Shown here piece by piece: positions 1 through 6,624 of a stretch of DNA of 22,084 bases. Under the pieces are notes generated by a model, which searched no databases, was not told where the DNA came from, and saw only the letters and a list, made by a program, of their open reading frames with translations. Made by a program: the position numbers and the translations under genes. Every line of letters starts with the position of its first letter. The first letter of the stretch is position 1. The stretch comes from CAYSNP01 sp050945855 (GTDB taxonomy: Bacteria; Bacillota; Clostridia; Christensenellales; DTU072), in contig JBMNTS010000018.1 in NCBI GenBank assembly GCA_050945855.1, positions 1 through 22,084 of the forward strand. The letters run 5' to 3'.

Positions 1-934
1 TGCTGTCCGCGGGGATGTCGCATCCCGAAGAAATAATATAATTGGGATATTTTGCGCACCTGTTAAGCAACTCGGTTGTATTTTTATATATTTCAGCGGG
101 GCGTTTTGTTCGGAAATCCACAGGATTGATATTGCCTATAGCCACTTTATCCCGCGGCATCAATTCCAAAACTTTTTGCATATCCACGGCGTTGCCGAAA
201 TGGTAAATATCCGCCCCCACTCCCGCAAGAGAGTCAATCAGGGGAAGGGTGTTGCCGCAATTATGATAAACGAAAACAAAGTTATTATCCTGCGCGCTCT
301 CGATTATCCTTTTGACGTATACGGAACTGAATTCCTCGCATAAGGCGGGGGACAGCAGTCCCGCCGCGGGCTCGGCTATAATTACGCCGTCCGCGCCCGC
401 CTTTTTGAAAGCGGCGATGTAATCGGATATAAAAGAAGCGCATTTTTCCAGCAGTATTTTTACGTTATCCGGCTCGTCGTAGCACGCCATCATAAGCATT
501 GTCATATCGTAAAGCCGTCCCGCCAGGGAATAGGGACCGATTACGCCGCAAAAAACGGGTCTGTCCTTTATCAGGGCTTTTGCCTTTTTTATTCCTTCAA
601 TAAAAATACCCGTCCTCTTTCCGCCCACTTTGGGCACGTCAAGATTTGCCGCCTCATTAAGATCACTAAGCACTCCCTGCCTGATAGTGGGTATCTCGTC
701 GGGAGAAAACCTGATTTGCGCGCCGAACGCCTCCGCCTCCACGGACAACTCCATCATATTCAGCGACGCGCTTGTGGGGCAGCGGTCCGCAACCGCTTTC
801 ATTCCCAGCGCCTGCTTGCCGGCATCGCTGACAAGCTCCGCGACGCTGCAGCCTATCAGGGAAGTGGAAGGAAAAGAAAGAATAGGCATGGAAAGATGCC
901 TATTCTCCAGCATTTTTTTAACAATGTTTTTCAT
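1..934 (-). CDS. UroD/MtaA-family cobamide-dependent methyltransferase (3' end cut by window)
   Basis: The first 311 codons are present and the C-terminus lies beyond the left edge. The protein belongs to the uroporphyrinogen-decarboxylase superfamily, in the branch of MtaA/MtbA/CmuA methyltransferases. Those enzymes move a methyl group from a corrinoid protein to a thiol or other acceptor using a zinc site. The zinc ligands of this branch are visible: His224-x-Cys226 in a VYHNCGN motif and Cys305 in SSGCD. The family loop GVIGPYSLAGRLYD lies at about 130-143. True UroD enzymes lack the HxC...C set, so haem synthesis is unlikely. The gene starts 21 bp after the corrinoid-protein gene, with no strong ribosome site, so it is probably co-transcribed with it. 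The acceptor cannot be told from sequence: coenzyme M is not expected in a bacterium of this type, and tetrahydrofolate or another thiol is possible. Confidence 0.88.
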   Translation of the reverse strand, partial: MKNIVKKMLENRHLSMPILSFPSTSLIGCSVAELVSDAGKQALGMKAVADRCPTSASLNMMELSVEAEAFGAQIRFSPDEIPTIRQGVLSDLNEAANLDVPKVGGKRTGIFIEGIKKAKALIKDRPVFCGVIGPYSLAGRLYDMTMLMMACYDEPDNVKILLEKCASFISDYIAAFKKAGADGVIIAEPAAGLLSPALCEEFSSVYVKRIIESAQDNNFVFVYHNCGNTLPLIDSLAGVGADIYHFGNAVDMQKVLELMPRDKVAIGNINPVDFRTKRPAEIYKNTTELLNRCAKYPNYIISSGCDIPADS

Positions 935-955
935 AATATGAGTATAAATTAACTT

Positions 956-1585
956 TTAGAAATAGCTTACCGCTACCTGCGCCGCGCTGGCGGCGTCCGG
1001 CGCGTAAGCGTCCGCGCCTATCTCGTCGGCATAGCTTTGCGTAACCGGCGCGCCGCCGACCAGCACTTTTACTTTATTGCGTACGCCCGCCTTTACAAGG
1101 TCCGCTATAATCGTTTTTTGCGCGGGCATAGTGGTGGTAAGCAGGGAGGAAAGGCATACTACCTTTGCTCCGCTTTCGTTTATCGCTTTGATTATTTTGT
1201 CGCTGCTCACGTCCACGCCCAAATCGATACACTCTATACCTGCGCCTTCCAGCATCATTTTGACCAGATTTTTTCCGATATCGTGCAAATCGCCTTTAAC
1301 CGTGCATATTATCGCTTTGCCCACGGGCTGCACTCCGGCGTCCTTAAGGGCGGGCCGCAGCACTTCCAGCCCCATATTCATGGCACGGGCGGCAATCAAC
1401 ACCTCGGGCACAAAAACCTCATTATTCTTAAAGCGCACCCCGATTGCGCTCATAGCGGGAATCATGGCGTCGTTTAAAATAATGTCGGGGGCAATCCCTT
1501 CCTCCAATGCTTTGGCGGTCAGTTCCTTTACTTCTTTTGCTTTCCCGCGCTCTATTTGAGCGCATATTTCTTTTACGATTTCCAT
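956..1585 (-). CDS. Corrinoid (B12-binding) methyl-carrier protein, MtaC/MttC-like
   Basis: This is a 209-residue protein, the usual size for methyl-carrying corrinoid proteins. Residues 1-85 form the helical cap domain typical of methionine-synthase-type B12 proteins. Residues 88-209 form the Rossmann-like cobalamin domain. The axial-ligand motif D-x-H-x-x-G is seen as GDLHDIG with His101, followed by SLLTTTMP (about 147-154) and VGGAPVT (about 177-182). The start was set at 1585 because AAGGAG sits five bases upstream. An upstream in-frame ATG at 1633 would overlap the preceding gene and has no ribosome site. It should carry a methyl group on cobalt between a substrate-specific methyltransferase and the MtaA-like enzyme encoded just downstream. 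No substrate methyltransferase is visible here. Confidence 0.92.
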   Translation of the reverse strand: MEIVKEICAQIERGKAKEVKELTAKALEEGIAPDIILNDAMIPAMSAIGVRFKNNEVFVPEVLIAARAMNMGLEVLRPALKDAGVQPVGKAIICTVKGDLHDIGKNLVKMMLEGAGIECIDLGVDVSSDKIIKAINESGAKVVCLSSLLTTTMPAQKTIIADLVKAGVRNKVKVLVGGAPVTQSYADEIGADAYAPDAASAAQVAVSYF

Positions 1586-1625
1586 TTTCTCTCCTTGCTT
1601 ATTTATACACACCATCGGCAATTTA

Positions 1626-1988
1626 TCAGTCAAGCCTGTTATCGGACATCTTTTCTTCCCATATTTGTTTTAAGATTGCCAACTCCTCGCTGTAATCGGT
1701 TTTGGATTCGTCCTTGTCGTATTCCAGCTTTTCAAGAATTTCTATGACAAAATTATTCTCGCCCTGCTCAGTCCACGCCATTTGCAGCTCTTTATCCGGA
1801 TGATTTCCCAAATTCAACCGAAATACGGCTCCGTTAATGCTCCCTTTGAGGTCGTGAGCGCTTTCTATCCGATAGCAACCGGAAAGGGAGCGGATAATAT
1901 AGACCCCCATATCCGTCTTGCTGTGCTTATAAAATTCCTTAAGTTGCTTTCTTTTATCCGTTTTCCCGGGGCCTTTATCCTTAGGCAT
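1626..1988 (-). CDS. Small GIY-YIG-like protein, nuclease site apparently degenerate
   Basis: This 120-residue protein resembles the short stand-alone GIY-YIG family of Firmicutes. In that family a basic helical start is followed by a Gly-(I/V)-Tyr strand, a FQLnxGxHxNKELQ segment and an NFVxEILE strand. Here GVY is at 28-30, FRLNLGNHPDKELQ at 56-69 and NFVIEILE at 79-86, with the metal-binding Glu at 83. The second half of the signature is replaced by CYRIESA (38-44). The Arg normally found in an NRHxFQL segment is missing (NGAVFRL), so cleavage activity is doubtful. The start overlaps the stop of the upstream lipoprotein gene by 8 bp (ATGCCTAA) with GGAG just before it, suggesting translational coupling. 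Its role beside corrinoid methyltransferase genes is unknown. Confidence 0.7.
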   Translation of the reverse strand: MPKDKGPGKTDKRKQLKEFYKHSKTDMGVYIIRSLSGCYRIESAHDLKGSINGAVFRLNLGNHPDKELQMAWTEQGENNFVIEILEKLEYDKDESKTDYSEELAILKQIWEEKMSDNRLD

Positions 1989-2679
1989 TCTCCACTGCCA
2001 CCATGTAAAGGTTAATCAAGGGGAAATTAAGTATTACCTCTTGCTTGCCCGAGCTGTTCTCTTCCAAATCCAATATCAAGAAGGATTCGCCGTCGGGGTG
2101 GGGATTGCCCAAAAACACGCCGGTATATTTTACGCCGGTGACGGGCGAGACTTTGTCCTGTATGTAGTAGCGCGCGTTAATCTGCAAGCCAAAGCCCGAA
2201 GGTATCACGATTTCATTGGGTATCTGTCCTGTCAGAGCCACTTGGGAAAACATCGCCGCCACTGCAGTGTCGCCGGGGTCTAAGCCGATAAGCGTTACAC
2301 CGAGCCCTCCTTCAAACACTTCTATCACTTTGTTTATGTCCGAAAAATCCAGGCCGGGCAGATATTCGTAAAGCATATTGAGCACGTTTGCGAATTCCCC
2401 CGAATCTTCTATGGCAATACTCCCGACCAGAGTGCTTAAAGAGTCTTTAAAAGCCAGGGTAATCGTGACGGTTCCGTCCCGCCTCAGAATAACGCCGCTT
2501 TTTGGGTTGTTCAAAAGCAGGGTAGTGGAAATCCCTTTCACCGAACTGCGAGTACTGTCAAAGGAGAAGTAAGTATCTTGCTTGACTACTCTTTTGCCTT
2601 CATTGGGGCAAGCGATAACAACGCCCGTTCCGAGAGCCGCAAGCAGCAGTATTACTACAACTATTTTCGCTATCTTCAT
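1981..2679 (-). CDS. Small lipoprotein of unknown function
   Basis: This 232-residue protein begins with a lysine-containing N-terminus, a hydrophobic core (residues 6-22) and a lipobox-like VIAC with Cys24. It is therefore probably exported and lipid-anchored to the outer face of the membrane. The rest is rich in beta-type sequence (about 36-85 and 160-232) with a middle segment (86-150) of alternating helix-prone stretches; I do not recognise the fold. A strong AAGGAG ribosome site lies in the 14-bp gap after the SGNH lipoprotein gene. It sits in the same operon as that gene and overlaps the next gene by 8 bp. A structural or substrate-binding partner of the neighbouring hydrolase is possible, but this rests only on adjacency. 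Confidence 0.75.
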   Translation of the reverse strand: MKIAKIVVVILLLAALGTGVVIACPNEGKRVVKQDTYFSFDSTRSSVKGISTTLLLNNPKSGVILRRDGTVTITLAFKDSLSTLVGSIAIEDSGEFANVLNMLYEYLPGLDFSDINKVIEVFEGGLGVTLIGLDPGDTAVAAMFSQVALTGQIPNEIVIPSGFGLQINARYYIQDKVSPVTGVKYTGVFLGNPHPDGESFLILDLEENSSGKQEVILNFPLINLYMVAVENA

Positions 2680-2693
2680 AACCTCATCTCCTT

Positions 2694-3695
2694 TTAATAA
2701 TAATCGGGCATCTGGCCTCTTATGGCGTCAAAATAAATGGCGGTAACTTCGGAGCAGCTCTCCGCCTTTTTAATTTGCGCCTTTGCGGGCTTGATGTCAA
2801 AAGACTCTTTATACAGCCTTTCCAGTTGAGAAATACGCATTTTTTTATATTTGGCAAGAGCGCTTTGCTTATCCGCCAGTCCCAACTCTTCCAACTGCTC
2901 CTGAATCAAATCCGCCATTACCGCGTGACCCTCTGCGGAGGGGTGCACCGCGTCCACAAAGATAAGGTGCTTGCCCTCCTCCTCGTCCTCGGCGAAAACC
3001 CTGTCAAATTCCGCGTACGCGTCTATAATGTAGTAGCTTCCCGGGTGCTCCTCAAGGTAATCATGCATGGACGCGTTGACCATGGAGACCGCCACGCCTA
3101 AAAACTCTCTGTATTGAGAGGGCTGGATATTATATGTGGCAAGCTCCGCCCTTTGCGCGGGCGTGATAAGGGTGGACTCCGGGTACAGCGGATTGTATAC
3201 CGGCTGCATCAGCAGCACCGCGTCCGGATTGTAATCTTTGAGGATTTCCACGATTTCGGCGATGTTATCGCGCGCGGTATCCGCGATTTCCTGTATGTAG
3301 GAAAAATCCCCTTCCGAGATAGTGCTTATCATACGCGCAAGATTGGCAAGCAAGAGGTCGTTGCCCAGAATCGACACGTGTATGATGTCCGCTGAGCGGA
3401 TGAGCGACTGGGTCATCCGTATCCCGTCGTCCGGTTCTTTGAGCAGCGCCAGCAAATTCCTGGAGCGGCTGCCGCTGATAGCCCGGTTTTTGAAGTCATA
3501 TCCGTTGCGTATGCCCACTATGCCGTAATAGGCGTCTCTTTCCCTTTCCGAAACGGGGCGTATACCCGCAATGCCCTCGCCTATGGAATCGCCGAGATAT
3601 ACAATATGTATTTTTTCTTTGGTGTTACATCCCGACAAGCCTAAAGACAGGGCAAAAACAAAGATTAAAATCAAAGTCAACAGCTTTCTTTTCAT
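2694..3695 (-). CDS. SGNH/GDSL-family hydrolase lipoprotein
   Basis: The protein has 333 residues from the ATG at 3695. That start was chosen because GGAGGGAG lies four bases upstream; an ATG 12 bases earlier overlaps this ribosome site. A signal peptide ends at a clear lipobox, LSGC, with Cys23, so the enzyme is probably anchored outside the cytoplasmic membrane. SGNH esterase blocks are in order: GDS with Ser37 as nucleophile, Gly75 in NRAISGS, GND at 111-113, and D248-A-V-H251 as the catalytic Asp/His pair. The family hydrolyses carboxyl esters, often on polysaccharides or lipids; the substrate here is not predictable. The C-terminal 60 residues after the catalytic domain are charged and helix-prone. 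It is the first gene after a strong promoter at 3724-3752. Confidence 0.9.
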   Translation of the reverse strand: MKRKLLTLILIFVFALSLGLSGCNTKEKIHIVYLGDSIGEGIAGIRPVSERERDAYYGIVGIRNGYDFKNRAISGSRSRNLLALLKEPDDGIRMTQSLIRSADIIHVSILGNDLLLANLARMISTISEGDFSYIQEIADTARDNIAEIVEILKDYNPDAVLLMQPVYNPLYPESTLITPAQRAELATYNIQPSQYREFLGVAVSMVNASMHDYLEEHPGSYYIIDAYAEFDRVFAEDEEEGKHLIFVDAVHPSAEGHAVMADLIQEQLEELGLADKQSALAKYKKMRISQLERLYKESFDIKPAKAQIKKAESCSEVTAIYFDAIRGQMPDYY

Positions 3696-3723
3696 TGCTC
3701 CCTCCATTAAAACTATTCGTTTA

Positions 3724-3752
3724 ATTATATTATGATATCTTAATTAAGTCAA
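3724..3752 (-). promoter_or_regulatory. SigA-type promoter of the SGNH-lipoprotein/corrinoid operon, with palindrome on its -35 box
   Basis: On the minus strand, TTGACT (3752-3747) is followed by exactly 17 bases and then TATAAT (3729-3724), one mismatch from consensus overall. The predicted start site near 3717 leaves a leader of about 22 bases before the ATG at 3695. The -35 box is one half of a perfect 14-bp palindrome, AGTCAATATTGACT (3747-3760), which would suit a dimeric repressor. Confidence 0.8.
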
Positions 3753-3908
3753 TATTGACTTTTGCAAAAAAAATTCTTTTTTGGCTGTTGAATTTACGAG
3801 AGCGTTGTTTCCCCGCTAGGTTTGACGATTAATGGAACAAAAAACCAACTTATCGGCAAAAGCGGCCGCCGAAATTAAAACGCTTTGTTTTTTTGCGTGG
3901 TTACCCTA

Positions 3909-3937
3909 TTGAAAAGGCATCTCTTTTATGCTAGAAT
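3909..3937 (+). promoter_or_regulatory. SigA-type promoter for the BIG2 lipoprotein/ROK operon
   Basis: TTGAAA at 3909-3914, a 17-base spacer and TAGAAT at 3932-3937 give 10 of 12 consensus positions. The expected start near 3944 gives a leader of about 42 bases, with the ribosome site GAGGAGA at 3974-3980 before the ATG at 3986. It diverges from the minus-strand promoter at 3724-3752. The 156 bases between the two promoters are AT-rich with A- and T-runs and hold no gene that I can see. Confidence 0.7.
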
Positions 3938-3985
3938 AAAAACAAAATGGCGGTTTATGCGCCAAATAAACCCGAGGAGAACGGT

Positions 3986-6583
3986 ATGAAAAGAAGAATT
4001 CTGTTATCCGTTATCGTAATTGCATTTTTGTTTACCAACGTATTTGCGCTGCTTGCATGTAACAAGCGCGAAAAAGAATTCCGGCTTATTGTGCCCGCGC
4101 GCTGGGAGTTGGAAGTGGGCGATTCGCGCTCGGTGGATTACGCCTTCGCGCCCACCGTCACCAACCGCAAGCTGGAGTGGAGCGTTTTTCCCAAAAACGC
4201 GGCTTCCGTGGACAAATGGGGGCGGGTCACGGCGCTGAAAGCGGGGGTTGCGTGGATCAAAGCGACCAATCCGGACGGCCTCAAGGATTCGGTAAGGCTT
4301 AGGATAGTTACCAAATCCAAAGCGAAAAATATTGATCTTACCAAAATCGACTATAAAGGAAAGGCGGTAAAGCTCAACGGGGCTTTGCAAAAGATAGTTT
4401 CCTTTTACTCCATAGATTCTCCGGATATACCCCAGTACGTAAGCAATATTACGGATTTTTCGCAATATCAGACGGTCACCGCCTCGGACGGCGCGCAGTG
4501 GAGCATAACCGAGTACGGCGTGCTCAGGGTAGACCTGCAGGCGACAAACGAAAGGGATATCAATCAAAGGTTTATGGGCGACCGTTATTTTTATGCAAAA
4601 GACAAAGCGCCTCTTGCCATTGTTTCGGACGGCGGCAGAGGTATCTGGACGATTATGGATGAGGGGATAACGCATATTGAACTGGTGGAACTTGACGGCA
4701 TAGATAAGGCGATATTGATGAGCAATGACACATGGGAGAACGTTGCCCGTCACGGTATGGTGTCCGGCGGGATATGGGACGGCACCAAGTGGAAAGGTAA
4801 GGAAACGGACAACGACGGTCTGTGGACTTCCATGTACGCCGCGGGCGAGCTTATGCGCTATAGCTCATTGAAGCAGGCGGGCGCGTCCCAGGCGCAAATC
4901 AACGCCGCGAGGCAAAGCGCAATGATATCTACCGAAGCCGTGTTGCTGTTATCCAACATCTGTATGCGTCAGGGCACCACCGAGGCGTATGTGCGCTATC
5001 AGCCCAACGCAATGTTCGACCCCGCCAACGGCAGGTATCTTTCCGAGGTAGCGCTTAAAAAAGGCGGCGATTATTCGCTTAATATCCCCAATATAAGTCC
5101 CGCCGCCGCTTTTGATTACGCTTATGAAAAGTTTGTAAGCAAGGGCGAAAAAGCGTATTTTTTGGTTGAGGATTATTTAGAGCCTTTTGCGGCGCAGGAC
5201 TGGGCGGACCCGCGCGAGGGCGGAGAATATGAGACGCGCACCCGCAATCTTGAAGGCTACGTCGCGCGCACTTACTCCTTCCGCGAAGAAAACAACGACA
5301 CCAACGGCTACATTTACTGGGCTTTTAACGGCGACGGCACCGCCTCCGGCACTTCCACCCTTACCCCCACCAATTCCGGGTATTACCTTAACGGCGAAAA
5401 CCTGAGGGAAGTGGTTGTGGACGCTTCCGGCGAAATCCCCGCAAGACTGTGGAATGATATGATAGGCGAAGGCTACAGCGTAGAGGACATTATTTATAAA
5501 GGCGACACCAGCTCGGACGAAATTATTGGTCACCTTTTCTTATACAAATTGGCCTATGATATTTTAGGTTCCGAAGACGCGGAACTCAAGCAGATTATCT
5601 CAAATACCGTGGACCGCCTCGCCCAGCATGTAACGGACAACGGCTATATGATGGTGGACGGCTCCGGACAGCCCGGCACGTGGAGCAAATACAACCGCGC
5701 CTTTTTCCTTAACAGCTCGCAACTGGGCGGCGCGCCGCTTACCGCAAGCGTTATATTATCCTTGTTAAAGCTCGCTCATTACGTTACGGGTTACCAAAAG
5801 TGGCACAATGAGTACCTGATGGCGGCACTTGACCCTTCTTACGAATACGCGAAGATTATGGCACAGTACGCCAAACAAGTCCACATGGTTATGCTTATGA
5901 CGCTGGACGACAACACGTCGCCTCAGGTCAGGAAGATGATAGACAGCGTTGCCGATTTAAGTTTCGGCTCGCCTACCTCGGAAATGCTAGCAAGGATTTT
6001 CCTCAATTATTCGGATGAGGAAATGGCGATGCTGGCGTTTTATTTATTGTTCCAGATGGAGAGCGACGCTAAGCTTTTGGGCTATTACCGCGATGCGATT
6101 GACCAATGGTGGATTTCCATAAAATACAGCGAAAATCCTCTTTGGTATTACATTTATCAACTGGCGTATCCGGACAGAGAAATAAAGGACGCCTACGGCA
6201 ACAATATTCTGGAAACAGCGGCATGGTCGCTTTCGAGACATCCCATAGATATGAGAAAGCTTTCCGCAAGCAATACCGCCAGAGACGATATCGGGCAGTT
6301 GAACCTTTCCGCCCTGACTGGGGGCGGAGGCTACACGCTGTCCTATCTGATGGACGAAAATGCCTTTGATGTGCCCGCAGGGGTGGAAGGATTAATCAAA
6401 CTCCTCAGATCCGGCAAAGACCTGACCTGGGCAGTCGCCGCGCCCGACGAGCGACCTGTCCATAAATACAACAACAATTTCTATGACCTCAAAGGGAATT
6501 ACAATCCCAATGCAATGGAAGGCTCCACTACTTATACGCTGCCCTTCTGGATGGGAATATATCACAATATGCTGACTATTTAG
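3986..6583 (+). CDS. Large lipoprotein with BIG2 Ig-like domain and probable alpha-toroid domain
   Basis: This 865-residue protein starts at 3986, where GAGGAGA precedes the ATG; an in-frame ATG 39 bases earlier has no such site. A signal peptide ends in the lipobox LLAC (Cys25). Residues about 31-109 match a bacterial Ig-like (BIG2) domain, with the WSVFP...VDKWGRVTALKAG pattern. Residues from about 260 to the end are helix-rich and aromatic, with DTSSDE, GTWSKYN and LNSSQLGGAPLTASV segments. They look like an alpha/alpha barrel of the kind found in six-hairpin glycosidases and polysaccharide lyases. I cannot assign a family or catalytic residues, so a glycan-processing or glycan-binding role is an inference. 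It lies 41 bp upstream of a ROK-like gene and is probably co-transcribed with it. Confidence 0.75.
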   Translation: MKRRILLSVIVIAFLFTNVFALLACNKREKEFRLIVPARWELEVGDSRSVDYAFAPTVTNRKLEWSVFPKNAASVDKWGRVTALKAGVAWIKATNPDGLKDSVRLRIVTKSKAKNIDLTKIDYKGKAVKLNGALQKIVSFYSIDSPDIPQYVSNITDFSQYQTVTASDGAQWSITEYGVLRVDLQATNERDINQRFMGDRYFYAKDKAPLAIVSDGGRGIWTIMDEGITHIELVELDGIDKAILMSNDTWENVARHGMVSGGIWDGTKWKGKETDNDGLWTSMYAAGELMRYSSLKQAGASQAQINAARQSAMISTEAVLLLSNICMRQGTTEAYVRYQPNAMFDPANGRYLSEVALKKGGDYSLNIPNISPAAAFDYAYEKFVSKGEKAYFLVEDYLEPFAAQDWADPREGGEYETRTRNLEGYVARTYSFREENNDTNGYIYWAFNGDGTASGTSTLTPTNSGYYLNGENLREVVVDASGEIPARLWNDMIGEGYSVEDIIYKGDTSSDEIIGHLFLYKLAYDILGSEDAELKQIISNTVDRLAQHVTDNGYMMVDGSGQPGTWSKYNRAFFLNSSQLGGAPLTASVILSLLKLAHYVTGYQKWHNEYLMAALDPSYEYAKIMAQYAKQVHMVMLMTLDDNTSPQVRKMIDSVADLSFGSPTSEMLARIFLNYSDEEMAMLAFYLLFQMESDAKLLGYYRDAIDQWWISIKYSENPLWYYIYQLAYPDREIKDAYGNNILETAAWSLSRHPIDMRKLSASNTARDDIGQLNLSALTGGGGYTLSYLMDENAFDVPAGVEGLIKLLRSGKDLTWAVAAPDERPVHKYNNNFYDLKGNYNPNAMEGSTTYTLPFWMGIYHNMLTI

Positions 6584-6624
6584 AGCAGCCGATTTGTTAG
6601 GTTACAATAATTAAAGGAGCAAAA

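Noticed and set aside
1585..1633. Longer start for the corrinoid protein (16 more residues from an ATG at 1633)
   Set aside because: No ribosome site, it overlaps the preceding gene, and AAGGAG stands in front of the ATG at 1585, where family similarity begins.
3755..3785. A/T-run inverted repeat in the divergent intergenic region as a terminator
   Set aside because: The arms are nearly pure A/T with mismatches and both flanking genes are transcribed away from it, so no terminator is expected.
4004..4753. Open 249-codon frame on the minus strand inside the BIG2 lipoprotein gene
   Set aside because: The protein reads as basic, low-complexity shadow sequence with no family resemblance and no ribosome site; the plus-strand gene has a signal peptide and a domain.
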